From: Canna indica
Lineage: Eukaryota > Streptophyta > Magnoliopsida > Zingiberales > Cannaceae
Reading direction: 5' to 3'
NCBI GenBank assembly: GCA_034359265.1
Contig: CP136892.1
Location: forward strand, 81,398,001 to 81,462,000
Length of the DNA stretch: 64,000 bases
Part shown: in pieces, positions 25,301 through 36,998 of the stretch
Position numbering within the stretch: the first letter of the stretch is position 1
Layout: each line of letters begins with the position of its first letter
Made by a program: the position numbers and the translations under genes
The notes under the pieces: model-generated
Seen by the model: only the letters and a program-made list of their open reading frames with translations
Told to the model about the DNA's origin: nothing
Databases searched by the model: none

Positions 25301-28217
25301 AGCCTTGATACATGCTAAGGTTGCTTCTTTATGACCTTGGCGTCAGGGATTCAATTCATATAATCAGCCCCTTTGCTTGAACTAGGACTTGAGTATATTG
25401 ATCCTGGCAGAAGACTCATGCAGGCCTTCTTTAATTGTGTCTTCTATATCAATGCCACTTGCATTTCCCCTTCATTTACATGCAATATTTGCTAGATAAA
25501 AAGTTGTCTGCTAGGCTAACAATCTCCTTGAAATCTAATATTCCAAAACTGCAGTCAGCCAAACTGTGAAACAAGAAAGTGGAACGTGTTGGGGGAAGTA
25601 AGAGTTGGGATTTTTGCGAAGCAAGATATTCCTGCTGGAACAGAATTGGCTTATGACTACAACTTTGAATGGTTTGGTGGTGCCAAGGTGCGGTGCCTTT
25701 GTGGTGCATCCTGCTGCTCTGGATTTCTTGGGGCTAAATCCCGTGGTTTCCAGGTGAAACATAATAACTACAATAGGACTTTTTGCTTTTCTATGTAGAT
25801 AACTTTTAACTTCTTATTGCATATTTATGTTAAGAATATAAATGCATAGATTCATCTCTTTCCTAACAGCTTAAGCTATTGGGAAAGTTGGTCATCCAAT
25901 CAAATTTAACATGGTATCATAGCAGCGGGTCTTGAGTTTGAATCCTCCTAGCATCAGAAGGTCTTGAATTTGAATCCTCCTATCGTCAGTATTTTAAAAA
26001 ATTACCCCCCACCTCATTAAGTTGATCCACTTGTTGGGCTTGGGTCAATCTCCTCAAGTTTACGCGTCCACAAGTGAGGGGGAGTGTTAAGAATATAATG
26101 CATAGATTGGTCGCTTTCCTAACAACTTAAGCTTTTGGGAAAGTTGATCATCCTATCATGTTGTTTAATCATAGAGATATGGCATTTTATGAGAGGCATC
26201 TATTATTGTATATCTAGATGCAGTTAAGAGTACTTCACAGGTCTTCAAATTATATGTTGCATCTTTTAAAATTTGTTGGCACTTCTGGGTTTCTCTAGGT
26301 TTGTGCAGTCTTTGCATATTAAAATGTCAACTAGAGTGTATATACTTCTTAAAATTGTTGTGTTCTTTTCAAGTCAGCTTTTGGACAATTGCTTTCTTTA
26401 TTTCCTCACCATCATAACCGTGTTTTGCAGGAGGCCACCTATCTTTGGGAAGATAATGATGACAGGTTTGTCTGCTACTTTTTCTTGGTTGTCTGAACAC
26501 TGCATTTTCTATATCTTCTCAGTATTTGAGTTATAGATGTAAATAAACCAGCCACTGATAATAAGCTTGGGTTAGTCTTTTTAGCATCTTGGTTTATATT
26601 AAGCAACATATAACAAGCTAAGTTGCTTTAGGGTTATGGTAATTAAAGGTCAATCTTGGGCATCAATGCTGTTGCTTTAGGGCTATAGCATTCATGTGCA
26701 AGCTTGGCTATTATTGACTGTTCAGCGGAGTATAAACATATAACTGAAATCCTGTTCTAACTTCTAAGTAGACCAAGTGTATTAATCAATTCAATTGTCA
26801 GCAAATGTAGATTACGTTAGTAAATGAGACACCAAATAAGACCTTATTTATGGTTCTCTACTTCCAATTCCAGATAGTCAGGATATTATGGCTTGTTTTG
26901 TGGTAGTATTTTCTTGTGTCTGTTGTTTAAATGTTAATGGCCTTCTCTAATTACATTCTCCTTAAAGCTAATTTCATTAGATCTACTCATAAAATTGTTC
27001 GCTAATCATAAATGGCTCTTTTTTTGATGGCAGGTACTCAGTTGAGAATATTCCCCTTTATGATTCTGATGATGATGAGCCGACATCAAAGTGTCTTAAA
27101 GCCATCGTTCCATACAATAATGTGACAATTGTTGATAGAGAAAATGAAGAATTGCTGAGGAGTACTGATGATTTTGGTTCTGCAGTGCTTTCTCAACCAA
27201 TGCCAATTGCAGTTGAACCGCTAAATTTTGTGCCCATGGAAATCAGTGAAGCAAAATATGAAACAACAGAAGAAGATTTCATGTATGGGGAGAACAGTCA
27301 GCAAAAATTTGCTCCAAAAAGTGCAATGATTTCTCGTATTAGGAGTAACAGTGCTTGCCGAAACTATCATATAGACTCAAGTCCTTTGTCAAAAAACACA
27401 TCGCGTTATCCTGGTGGGAAATCCAAATTTGGAGTACGAAAGCAAGTTAATGTAAAACTAATCTGTGAACGCTTAGCAATGGCTGAAGCACGTAATGAGA
27501 TTATTGCTTGCGAGGTAAGAACTAAGGACAATTCATCAATGATTCTTGGTTATCTTTGTGTTATTTATAGTTTTCTATTCCTGAAAAATAGTAGATGTTA
27601 AGCTTTTCTTTGGATAATTTAGTTGCTAAAGTTTCAGCTATCTTGTTGTTCCCTATTCCTGTTGCCCGATTAATTTAACTATGTTGAATGCAATTGTTAT
27701 GAAGAGGCCGCTTGGTCTTATGCTTGTTGTGGTATGGTGACATTCCCATGGCAAAGATTTCAACAATATCTTTGGATGGATGTTTACTCTATGTGAGCTC
27801 GTATTCCAAATGACTGCTAAATTTGAATTTGAAACTTCAAAATCGTAATAGTTAGCACTTATTGCTTTTCAAGAAACATTAATGATTGGTCTCTTGTTAC
27901 TTTTCAAGAAATATCTGTTCTGAAGTTTCTGGTCCTTCATGTAGGAATCAAAGAAGCAGGCTTCTGCTCAACTTGATTCTCTTTATGATGAGATAAGGCC
28001 ATTTATTGAGGAACATGAGAGAGACAGCCAAGATAGTGTTTCTACCAGTGTTGCTGAGAAATGGATTGAAGCTAGTTGCTGCAAACTAAAAGCAGACTTT
28101 GACTTCTTCTCTGCAATCATCAAGAACATTGCTACTACACCACGAGTACAAAATCATGTGGCTCGACAAGCAGATGGTGCAGTAAATGAGGTTATGTTAT
28201 TGGAAAATGGTCAATGA
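22350..28217 (+). CDS. ASHH1: Histone-lysine N-methyltransferase, ASHH1 (SDG26) type
   Basis: Eleven coding exons: 22350-22412, 22580-22644, 23918-24074, 24596-24682, 24928-25012, 25088-25181, 25555-25753, 26431-26465, 27034-27514 and 27945-28217, with the frame kept throughout (ten listed blocks after an upstream non-coding leader exon), giving about 512 aa. The Cys-rich AWS domain is at about 50-95 (CECQYD, CPCG). SET is at about 104-221 with [15 protein letters not shown] (181-184) and ELAYDYNF. The post-SET cysteines [10 protein letters not shown] lie at about 231-240. This set defines the ASH1-class group; SDG26 acts on H3K36/H3K4 at flowering genes in Arabidopsis. The C-terminal half is specific to ASHH1. 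The start is the first ATG after an in-frame stop; the first 21 residues are not conserved and are the least certain part. Confidence 0.9.
22770..23065. repeat. Possible MITE with inverted ends in an ASHH1 intron
   Basis: TTCGAGAGGCAAGGGGAAGT at the left is roughly inverted at the right as ACTTCCCCTCCCCTTTTCGA, enclosing about 250 bp of non-coding DNA. The sequence contains GTTTGGTT-like words frequent in Tourist/Harbinger MITEs. No clear target duplication was found. Confidence 0.42.
25828..26167 (+). mobile_element. TRIM-like miniature LTR element, in an ASHH1 intron
   Basis: An 84-bp repeat starting TGTTAAGAATATAAATGC (25828-25911) is followed at once by TGGTATCATAGC, close to the initiator-tRNA-Met primer-binding site (TGGTATCAGAGC). 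After about 160 bp a purine tract AAGTGAGGGGGAG precedes a second copy of the repeat at 26085-26167. This is the LTR-PBS-PPT-LTR plan of a TRIM: about 340 bp and no coding capacity. The right end is diverged and no 5-bp duplication is clear here; the sister copy at 47045 has one. Confidence 0.72.
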
Positions 28218-28739
28218 AATTTTGCTTGCATACAGGAGCCAGATGTATCCCTGACGCACCACATTATATCAGAAAGAAGCTCGAGCCATGGAAAATGGAT
28301 TCTTTTCTGATCCTTAAGCTCTCAATTAGTTAAGAAACACATTTATATTTTTGTTTCCCGTTCTGTTCTATATAATGTGCCCCTTCTCAGTGAAACTGGA
28401 GGTAGATGATTTACTGTAAAGAACTGACATAGAAGTGCTAATGAAAATTTTGTGATGGTCATTCAATTGTGTATTCAAGAAAAGCTCATGGACACCACAA
28501 TACATATGTTCTTCAGGTGTTTATTCAATTATCTTGTTTTGTGGTTCCTTGGGTAAAATCTGTTAAATGGAGTTTAAGGATAATATCAATTTGTGACTCA
28601 GGTGAGGATTATTGTCATGCTACATTAATCTACATCATATTCTATTTTAACTATGACCTGCATTGTTTTAGTGAGCAGGCATTTCTTAGTTGGAAGTCAT
28701 ACAGCTAAATGTATATTCTGTCGCTTCAGTAGGTTGGAG
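28218..28739. other. 3' UTR and flank of ASHH1
   Basis: No exon or repeat is recognisable apart from the 3' untranslated region; the hAT MITE starts directly after it. Confidence 0.5.
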
Positions 28740-29118
28740 CATGGTTTAAAATACTGGTATCGTACTGTACCGACATACGGTACGGGCCGGTACGAAAAAG
28801 GCATACCGGCCGGTGAATTTTTTGTTTTGTGTTTTTTGTTTTTGCTGTTAAAAATAACTCCAATAACACATAATTGTTTAAGGTCTTTATAAAGATCCCA
28901 AACGGCCTTAAATCCGGGCCCAAACGACTATATAACCGTTTGGGGTGTTGTCGGGTACTGTAGCAATGGCTCTTTTTAAGAGTCGTTGCGTCATACCCGA
29001 CGGTATCGCCCGGTATGACATCAAATACTGCCCGGTGTAGACGGTATCGCTCAATATCGGGTATCTCGTATATCGGTTAAATCGGTAAATACTGGCCGGT
29101 ACCATATTTTAAACCATG
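28740..29118. mobile_element. hAT-type MITE with perfect 8-bp target duplication
   Basis: Perfect 14-bp inverted ends, CATGGTTTAAAATA and TATTTTAAACCATG, are flanked by identical GGTTGGAG copies (28732-28739 and 29119-29126). The 379-bp interior is rich in CGGTA, GTACCG and GGCCGG words in both orientations and non-coding. Confidence 0.85.
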
Positions 29119-29744
29119 GGTTGGAGTAAGCATATAAATGAGGATATTTCTGTATTTATATATCGCAGACTTAGAAAAGACGAGTAAAGCGAGTTTCAGG
29201 CATCACGTTTAAGCTTAAAATATCGTACTCATTATAAGCTGTCATTAATTTTGTTGTGCAGTACAGCTTGCATGGGCTCCTTGGATTGTCGTTAGTGCTT
29301 CTTTCTCACATTGTTGATAAGCTGTCTTGTCATGTGGACCGCTCTGCTGATTAAATTTGCTACAAGGATAGATAATAGATTAGGTTTTATTTTTTAGCTG
29401 CTAGAATCTTGGTTATACATGAGATCTTATATTGAAAACCAGGTTTTAACTATGCTCCAGTCTGAGTAATTGGGTTTGACGTTTTTCATCCAGTCTAGAT
29501 GCAGGTTGTTGACTCTACAAGCTTGAAATAATTGGCCAGATAATATTCTGAAACCTTTAGATCGCACCTCCGGTTATCTGGAAAGATCTACTCCGCGATC
29601 CTCAGTTGGGATTTGTCCAGATATATTGTGTTCATTAATCTTTGCTTCATCTTATGATAAATTAATGCTCTAAGTTATTATTCTAAGACGAATCTCATAT
29701 GAGTATGGAATTTTTTATGTTGTACGTATAATGAATTGATCTTT
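29119..29744. other. Spacer between MITE and LINE
   Basis: AT-rich DNA with nothing I can identify. Confidence 0.4.
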
Positions 29745-30862
29745 GTTATTTGTTTTGGTAGAATCGTCAAGAAACCTGACCTTATTTTATTACTCGTCAA
29801 GGAAACAAGACCTCTACTTTCCACATGCTTTCTGGTATGCAAATTACATAGATTTATCTTTCTCTCTTTTAGAGCTTTTACTTTGATTTGGAGGGACCTC
29901 CATTGCCACTTGGATTTATTTCTCTCATGCATCCGATGGCAACCTGGTTCTGGTTCTGTTTTTAAATTATGGACCGATAATTGGTGCAATGCTATCAATC
30001 TTGCTTCTAAATATCTTGCTCTCTTTCGTTTCTCAGATCAGCCCAACATCATTATATCGGAAGCTAGGATTACTGATTCAGATGGTCGTTTTGTTAGTTG
30101 GAATCTTCGCTTCACCTCCTTGATCAACATTGATTGTCTTCTTGCCTTGGCCAAAGATCTTGAAATGGTCCAAAACTCGGATGGGGATGATCTTCTTATC
30201 TGGAAATGGTCCAGCCATGGAATTTTTTCCACTAAAAGCTTATATAGTCTGTTGAATTTTCGTGGTGTGCTCAACTGTTTTGCTAGAATTCCTTTGGTAG
30301 AATGGTCTCCCTCACAAAGTTTCTATTTTTGGTTGGTTATGGATCAGGAAGAGGCTCCTTACTAAGGATCGTTTGGTTAGGTGGGGAGTCACGACGGAGG
30401 ATGTGTGCCTGCTTTGCAATCTGAATAAGGAGTCTCATGCGCATTTATTTGGCTCTTGCTCCTTCAGTTTGAATGGGTGGATCTTGTTCCTTTCGGTTAT
30501 AAATCAAAGCTTCTTTCCTTTCTCAGATCGTCCTTGGGAGATTATTGATTCCGGGAGTTTAATGGATAAAAAAAGAAGAACCAAGCTCTTGCTAATCTGG
30601 AGTTGGTCGATTTGGTTTGAGAGAAACACAATGGTGTTTCAGGAAATTTCTGCAGCTTCTTCATCCTTCTCTCGAGCTTCCTCTGCTGCTGTTTTCTACT
30701 CGGCAATCATTTTCTGATGCAGTTCTTTTGATTTTATGTTGCTAGCTATTTTTATTTGGAATATTTTTTTGTCTTTTTGTTTTCTCTACTCTCTCACTGT
30801 CTGTAATTACTTTTCATAACTCTTGAAATATATTACAGGTTTCTTTGTTAAAAAAAAAAAAA
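29745..30862 (+). mobile_element. LINE 3' end: reverse-transcriptase zinc-binding region and poly(A)
   Basis: A 5'-truncated non-LTR retrotransposon. The first reading frame has RWQPGSGSVFKLWTDNWC and IISEARITDSDG, followed by the zf-RVT region. A 4-bp duplication (GGTT) near 30330 shifts the frame, and similarity resumes in another frame as DRLVRWGVTTEDVCLLCN with the Cys/His pattern CLLCN...H (Cys 30411-30419). The ORF ends at about 30717, followed by a short 3' UTR and an A13 tail at 30850-30862. The element is dead. Confidence 0.75.
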
Positions 30863-31741
30863 GGGCTGTTACTTTGATCCGTTGGCACAGCCAGTGTTTA
30901 TTATTGGATATATAGTTTACAAAGACATTCTTCCCGTGTGCGTTATATAATTTGCATATCATGATTTGCTCAATCCCGGAAGACATCCAGTAGTTCCAGA
31001 TAAAGACAAAAGACATTCAGTACAACCCATGGCTTGATGAGGTCATATCTCACCATTTCAAGCGTAAATATTCCTTAGCTTAAGACTTTAGGAGGTACTC
31101 CTACGAAGTTAATTTATTAGAATATAGGACAACACAGAAATATGTTCATTCAAGGTAAACAAGACAAGATAGCATCAACTTAACAACCAAATTTTGTTCT
31201 CACTGCTGAAACTATTGATTGGGGCAATTATTGAGTCTGTACTCTGTACAGATAAGATGCATTAACTGCAGTGTAAAAGAATGGTTAAAAAAGAGAGAGT
31301 AATATCTCTGTTCCCTTCATGGCAAAAAGACTCATTTATCCTCAACTTTTATGGCAAGGGTATTACTGTTACATAAATTCTTAATGGTCCATTATTGCTA
31401 ACATGCCTTCCAAGTTACATGATATGAATAATTAGAAATAAAACACAGTTTGTTATCTTTCTTTGCCACATTTTGGTCTTTCCATGATGAAGAATCTTTT
31501 TTCTTCTTCTTTGCCAATATGCTAATACACAGTGATCGTAAATCCTCGTTTGCTATTGCGTGAAATGTCAACTAAACTCTGCAAGAAATCAAGGATCAAG
31601 ATGAAGTCCCCAAGGCCTGCATTATTTTACATCATTCTAGTCTCTAACGACCCAAGTACTGCTCTGTCCTACCCTGCCGACTAAAGCCAACAGTATGACC
31701 TGGCCATTATAGAGCAGCAGAGGCTTCTATTATTCCGTACA
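30863..31741. other. Unassigned spacer
   Basis: No coding region or delimited repeat seen between the LINE tail and the short MULE MITE. Confidence 0.4.
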
Positions 31742-32026
31742 GGGAAAACGTCTAAAATGGTCCCTCAACTATGGATCAACCATTCACTTTGATCCCACAA
31801 TTATTTTTCGATTCAAGTGGATCCTAAAGATTTGTAATCGTCACTTTGATCCCCGGTCGTGACCAGAGACCAGGACCAAAGTGACGGTTTTTTTTAACGG
31901 CAAAGTCACAATCAGGGACCAAAGTGACTATTATAAATCTTTAGAGATCCAATTGAGTCGAAAAATAGTTGTCGGATCAAAGTGAAAGGTCGGCCATAGT
32001 TGAGGTACCATTTTAGACGTTAACCC
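31742..32026. mobile_element. Short MULE MITE related to the Pack-MULE
   Basis: A 285-bp palindromic element: the left arm begins GGGAAAACGTCTAAAATGG and the right arm ends CCATTTTAGACGTTAACCC. The arms share TGATCCCACAATT and AGATTTG blocks with the Pack-MULE at 20315. Flanks TTCCGTACA and TTCCATATA match at 7 of 9 bases. It has no internal cargo and lies about 490 bp before the kinase start codon. Confidence 0.78.
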
Positions 32027-32515
32027 TTCCATATATTAGTATATTACCCTCTCTCTGTATCTCTCTTGTGACTTGTCTGACATCGCAATTCATTACCTTC
32101 TTCACCATTTCTGATTCCACCGCCTCTTATCTTGCACAAACCTGCTCCTTTGTTCTTAGCTTTTCATACAACCATGCAGGTCTTGCTCCATGTTTGATTC
32201 ATTTTTAATCTTCCATCCACCAGGCACTGATGAAAACAACCACTCTCTTTCTCCTAACGATGCATGTACTTCTCCAGGATGTCACCACTGCAACCACCAC
32301 CACTTTCCTCAATGTCGGATGATTTATCAAAAGAAATCCTCTGCCAGTCTGATTGTTTTCCTCAAATTCCAATCATTCTTCTCTTTCTTTTCACTTCTGC
32401 TCATTCTTTTTCAATCCCCAATTACAATCAAGTTTCTTAATTCTGTGCTTTATATCTTCATGTCTGCACTGCTTTATCTCGTAACAAAATAGAGTGAGCT
32501 TCCTTGGCTCGAAAA

Positions 32516-34408
32516 ATGTCAAATTTCGACCTCTCGCGGCGCACAGCCATCTTTGAACTCCACCTGTGGGTCGTAATTTTCATCTGCACCGGCGCGGCAG
32601 TCCTCCTCCTCCTCCTCTGCCTCCTCCTCCTCTGCTACAGCCTCCTGCGCAAGAATGCCTCCTCTCGGAAGACCACCATCCCCATCATATCTAAAGAAAT
32701 CGAAGAAGTCCGTATTGAGCCTTCTAATTCTCCCAAATCTTCTAGTCTTTCTTCTCCGGCCATCAAGCATAAGGAAGATGAGAGCCCAATCGTTATCTCG
32801 AAAGAATGCGCTGGTTCGACGAAGGAGCAGATCATCACCTACCCTGAGCAAGGTGGGGGCGGCGGAGCTGGAGTCGGCTCATCACTCGTGAACCAATCAG
32901 CCAATCAGGCTGCCGCCACTGCCGCTGCTCCAGAGATCACCAGTTTGGGGTGGGGGCAGTGGTTCACTCTCAGCGAGCTCGAGGTGGCGACCGACAGCTT
33001 CTCCAGGGACAATGTGATAGGAGAAGGCGGCTATGGGATTGTCTATCACGGTGTCATGGAGGACGGCACTGAGATTGCAGCGAAGAACTTGTTGAATAAC
33101 AAGTAATGCTCAGCTCAACCTAGAAATTATATGTTTCTGGAATTAATTGCTAATAACTTTTTGCTTGTGAATTGAGGATAACTAATCTGAGTGAACTTGA
33201 TTAAATTTTGTTCTAGGGGACAGGCGGAGACAGAATTCAAGGGCGAAGTCGAAGCAATTGGTCGTGTTCGACACAAGAACTTAGTGAGATTACTAGGATA
33301 CTGTGCAGAGGGTGCTCATAGGTATAATTTATATCCTGATCTACTTCATTTGAAATATGTGTATCCTGATTTAATCTTTTGATTATTTTTGCAATTTAGG
33401 ATTCTCGTTTATGAATACCTACACAATGGCAACCTGGAAAAGTGGCTTCATGGTGACGTTGGACCAAGCAGCCCTCTTACCTGGGACATCAGAATGAAGA
33501 TCATGCTTGGCACTGCAAAGGGGTAATCTTCAAGTTTCTTATCATCTAATTCTTTAAACAATTCTACCTCTTGAGACCTTGAGTGTGAAAATTACAGGCT
33601 ACTGTACCTGCATGAAGGACTTGATCCAAAAGTAGTTCATCGCGATATTAAATCAAGCAACATTTTGCTCGATAAGGAGTGGACTCCCAAGCTTTCTGAC
33701 TTTGGACTTGCAAAGCTAATGGGCACAGGAAGAACCTATGTCACAACTCGCGTGATGGGAACCTTTGGGTCAGTCTTTCTTTGCATAACACGAATTGTTT
33801 CTTCTTATGAACTGCAGAAATTGGACACTGATTTGCTTCTTCTTGATAGTTATGTAGCTCCTGAGTATGCCAGTACTGGTATGTTGAATGAAACGAGTGA
33901 TGTTTATAGCTTTGGGATTCTTATCATGGAGACTATTACTGGCCGTAGGCCAGTTGATTACAGCAGGCCTCCAGGAGAGGTAGTACTAATGTTGCAATTT
34001 AAGCTTAACTTCAGTGTAGCTCAAATATTTTTGTGATAACATTGGTGGTTTTTCAGGTTAATCTTATAGAGTGGATTAAGAACATGGTGAGTAGTCGAAA
34101 GACCGATGAAGTAATCGATCCAAGGATGCCTGAGAAGCCTTCATCAAGGACACTGAAGAAAACACTTTTAGTCGCGCTGCGTTGCGTGGATCCTGATTCT
34201 CAACAAAGGCCAAAGATGGGGCATGTAATACACATGCTTGAAGTTGATGATTTCCTATACCAAGATGTGAGTGTTAAATCATAAGATGTGTGGATTGATT
34301 ACATTAAGTTTGCATTATCACATTCAAATTTATTGGCTGAATTGTTCCTATCAGGACCGAAGAACAGGACGTCTGGGGCGATCATATCCTGAGAGTCCTC
34401 GGCAGTAA
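32516..34408 (+). CDS. Membrane-anchored receptor-like kinase (At1g01540/At4g01330 type)
   Basis: Seven exons: 32516-33102, 33217-33321, 33400-33522, 33598-33768, 33850-33979, 34057-34266 and 34355-34408, giving 459 aa. A transmembrane helix (about residues 17-44, Leu/Cys-rich) has almost no extracellular part, as in this small kinase subfamily. A Ser-rich juxtamembrane stretch follows. The kinase domain starts at about 160: Gly loop GEGGYG at 169-174, Lys190 in [19 protein letters not shown] with Asp288, and DFG at 306-308. VMGTFGYVAPEY and RPPGEVNLIEW are family signatures. All catalytic residues are kept, so an active Ser/Thr kinase at the plasma membrane is likely; substrates are unknown. 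The 81-nt intron at 33769-33849 has no stop and keeps frame if retained. Start is the first ATG of the frame. Confidence 0.9.
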
Positions 34409-35142
34409 GGAAGGCTCTCTTAGCAAAGCCTGCTAGTGAATCTAGTGATGACAGCAGGAATGAAGCAGCTCAAATATGTATTCAATGTGAAACCAAGAAA
34501 ACTGCATTTATTAGAAAGAGTGAGATGATCTTTCAAAGATAGGATCTCCTGTGTGTTTAGAGGTCAATCATCCATTTCAAATGCTCCATGTAAAGGTGAT
34601 TCTGCAAATATCATACCTTCATATGTACACAATGTTTGAGGTTAGTCTTCATGTACAAAGTTTGTTGTTTAATTTATCAACCATGACTAATCTCTTTTGA
34701 GATTAACCTTTTTCATCAGACTAATTTCCAATTCCTCATTTCCCAAAGAAATAGAAAAGTTAAGTAATGGTTTTTATCATAGTTTGCATTTTCAATTTCC
34801 GTTATCAGGCATAGCAAACCTCCAATCTTTATTATCAAATGATGGTTTTCCACCATTAGCCAACCTTTCTCTTCAGATGTTAAGGAACAAGCAAATAGTC
34901 AACTAGAGTAACAAAGCTGATCTTTCTATGAGACAATGGCTACTCCATGCCATCTGTGATTTATCTAGGATTAGTTTCACTGATTATAACTGGATAATCT
35001 GTAAATGAATTTATAATTTGTTCGCGTCTAGCCGTCTAATAGCCATAACCCATAAGGAGACTATGAATCCATATGATGGCAGCCAGGAAGAGCCATGAGA
35101 TATATTCTTTTCATTTGTATCTTTTTTGAGAAAAAGAATCTT
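34409..35142. other. 3' UTR and spacer after the kinase gene
   Basis: Non-coding; no delimited repeat recognised. Confidence 0.45.
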
Positions 35143-35250
35143 GATTAGCACAATTGATGGCAACATCTTGTATGTTTCCTAGAGGTCTAGGGTTTAAACC
35201 CTAGTAGATCACCTATTGTAACTCTCTATCTTTGTTAAAAAGAAAGAAAG
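35143..35250 (+). repeat. SINE copy B (tRNA-derived type)
   Basis: Head GATTAGCACAATTGATGGCA (box A-like), box B region GGGTTTAAACCC, body ACCTATTGTAACTCTCTATC and an A/G-rich tail. The flanks AAAAAGAATCTT (35131-35142) and AAAAAGAACCTT (35251-35262) are a 12-bp target duplication with one mismatch. Confidence 0.75.
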
Positions 35251-36189
35251 AAAAAGAACCTTATATTTATCGGGAGGTGTGAGAAATACTAGGATGGGGA
35301 AGAGGGAAGTAGTTAATAATATGTTACACTATATAGGACTAAATACAACTAAGGAAGGTGCATAGATTGTAGCAAGGATGGCACATCAGTTGCTAACTCA
35401 ATGAAATGTCTTGCTATTTTCAAAACATCTCAAATTGCGTTCGTGTCAAATTTTTCATTTCCAGATCATGAGTAACTTCTGACTGATATTGAAATTGATT
35501 CTTATGGATTCCACGTGAACTTGTTTCGTGCCAAGGCTAAAAGTGAATAGGGAAGTATGGATGACAACAAAGTTCAAGAAAGAATACAGGGATTGTATAG
35601 GTGCAACTCTCAAAGAGGTGGGAGTGTGACTCATTACGAGAATTGCAAAGAACACGCGATTTTTTCATTTGTATCTTGAACTAGTTCTAACGTAGGATGG
35701 CCTGTTGTTCTAAGTCACAAATGTGAACATTCTACTAAGTATAAAATATGTATTTGATGGAATGACAAGAAATTATTCTTATAATTTAGAACAGGAGAAT
35801 AGGGTACAAAGAAAAGAGTATTTTACATGTAACACTAAATTCTTCCGGAATGAAAATTGTTTTCCTAAATGTAATGGCTTGGACAATGAGATTGGTTGAC
35901 TACTTGTGAGAATAGACAATCAATGAGCAAACTAGGGTACACAAAAACTGTTTTGTAAAATTTATATGTTAAAATCAGGCAAAATATATGTGGAGTAAAA
36001 TAAAACCAAAATATTTAATTGGGATTGAAGAAAAGTTCAAGGAGGTAAACTAAAATTCATCTTTATTATTTATTTAAAAACAAATTTAAGAGTAGAATTG
36101 GAATATCAGTTGAGAATAGGAAGGAGAATATTCTAAAATGAATCATTGTGCTCATTTTTAGACTGAGCACATACTCGAAACCATAAACC
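35251..36189. other. Unassigned spacer
   Basis: AT-rich; no supported feature. Confidence 0.4.
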
Positions 36190-36976
36190 CAGGGATGACA
36201 ATGGTTTCGTTAACCATATTCTTTGTGGTTAAATTGAAATCAAAATCGATTAAATACTTGTTAACCGAAATCGCAATTGAAATAGTTCGATTTCAAAAAT
36301 TAGTATACGAAACCGAAACCGAAACCGATTAGTTTGATTCGAATAGAATAAATGACCGATTAAAAAATTTAGATTTTGATATATCTAAAAATTATCAAAA
36401 TGATTACTTAGAGCGGTTCCACGAATAATCGGTAATTGAAATCAAAATATATAACCGATTCCGGTCATCGATTATCCGCGAACTTATAATCGAAACTGAA
36501 TAGGATTTAATCGATTTTTCATATTTTCTAACTGAAATCAAACCCTAAATCGAATTATAAATTCACTATTCGAATCTAGATTTTGCGGTTCGGTCAACCA
36601 ATTAATCGTGACTAATCGATTTTAATGAAATCGTTCGATTTCAAAAATTAGTATACAAAACCGAAACCGATTAGTTTGATTCGAATAGAATCAGTGACTG
36701 ATTAAAAATTAGATTTTGATATATCTAAAAATTATCAAAATGATTACTTAGAGCGGTTCCACGAATAATCGGTAATTGAAATCAAAATATATAACCGATT
36801 TCGGTCATTGATTATCCGCGAACTTATAATCGAAACTGAATAGAATTTAATCGATTTTTCATATTTTCTAACTGAAATCAAACCCTAAATCGAATTATAA
36901 ATTCACTATTCGAATCTAGATTTTGCGGTTCGGTCAACCAATTAATCGCGACTAATCGATTTTAATTATCACCCCT
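36190..36976. mobile_element. hAT-type MITE with internal duplication (copy 2)
   Basis: The ends are CAGGGATGACAATGG and the inverted TTAATTATCACCCCT. Flanks CATAAACC and CGTAAACC agree at 7 of 8 bases. The interior contains a direct duplication of about 340 bp (36285-36626 and 36633-36966) that is still highly similar between copies. Many ACCGAAACCGA and CGATTATCCGCG motifs are present. No ORF. Confidence 0.75.
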
Positions 36977-36998
36977 CGTAAACCACAGGGGTTCTTGG

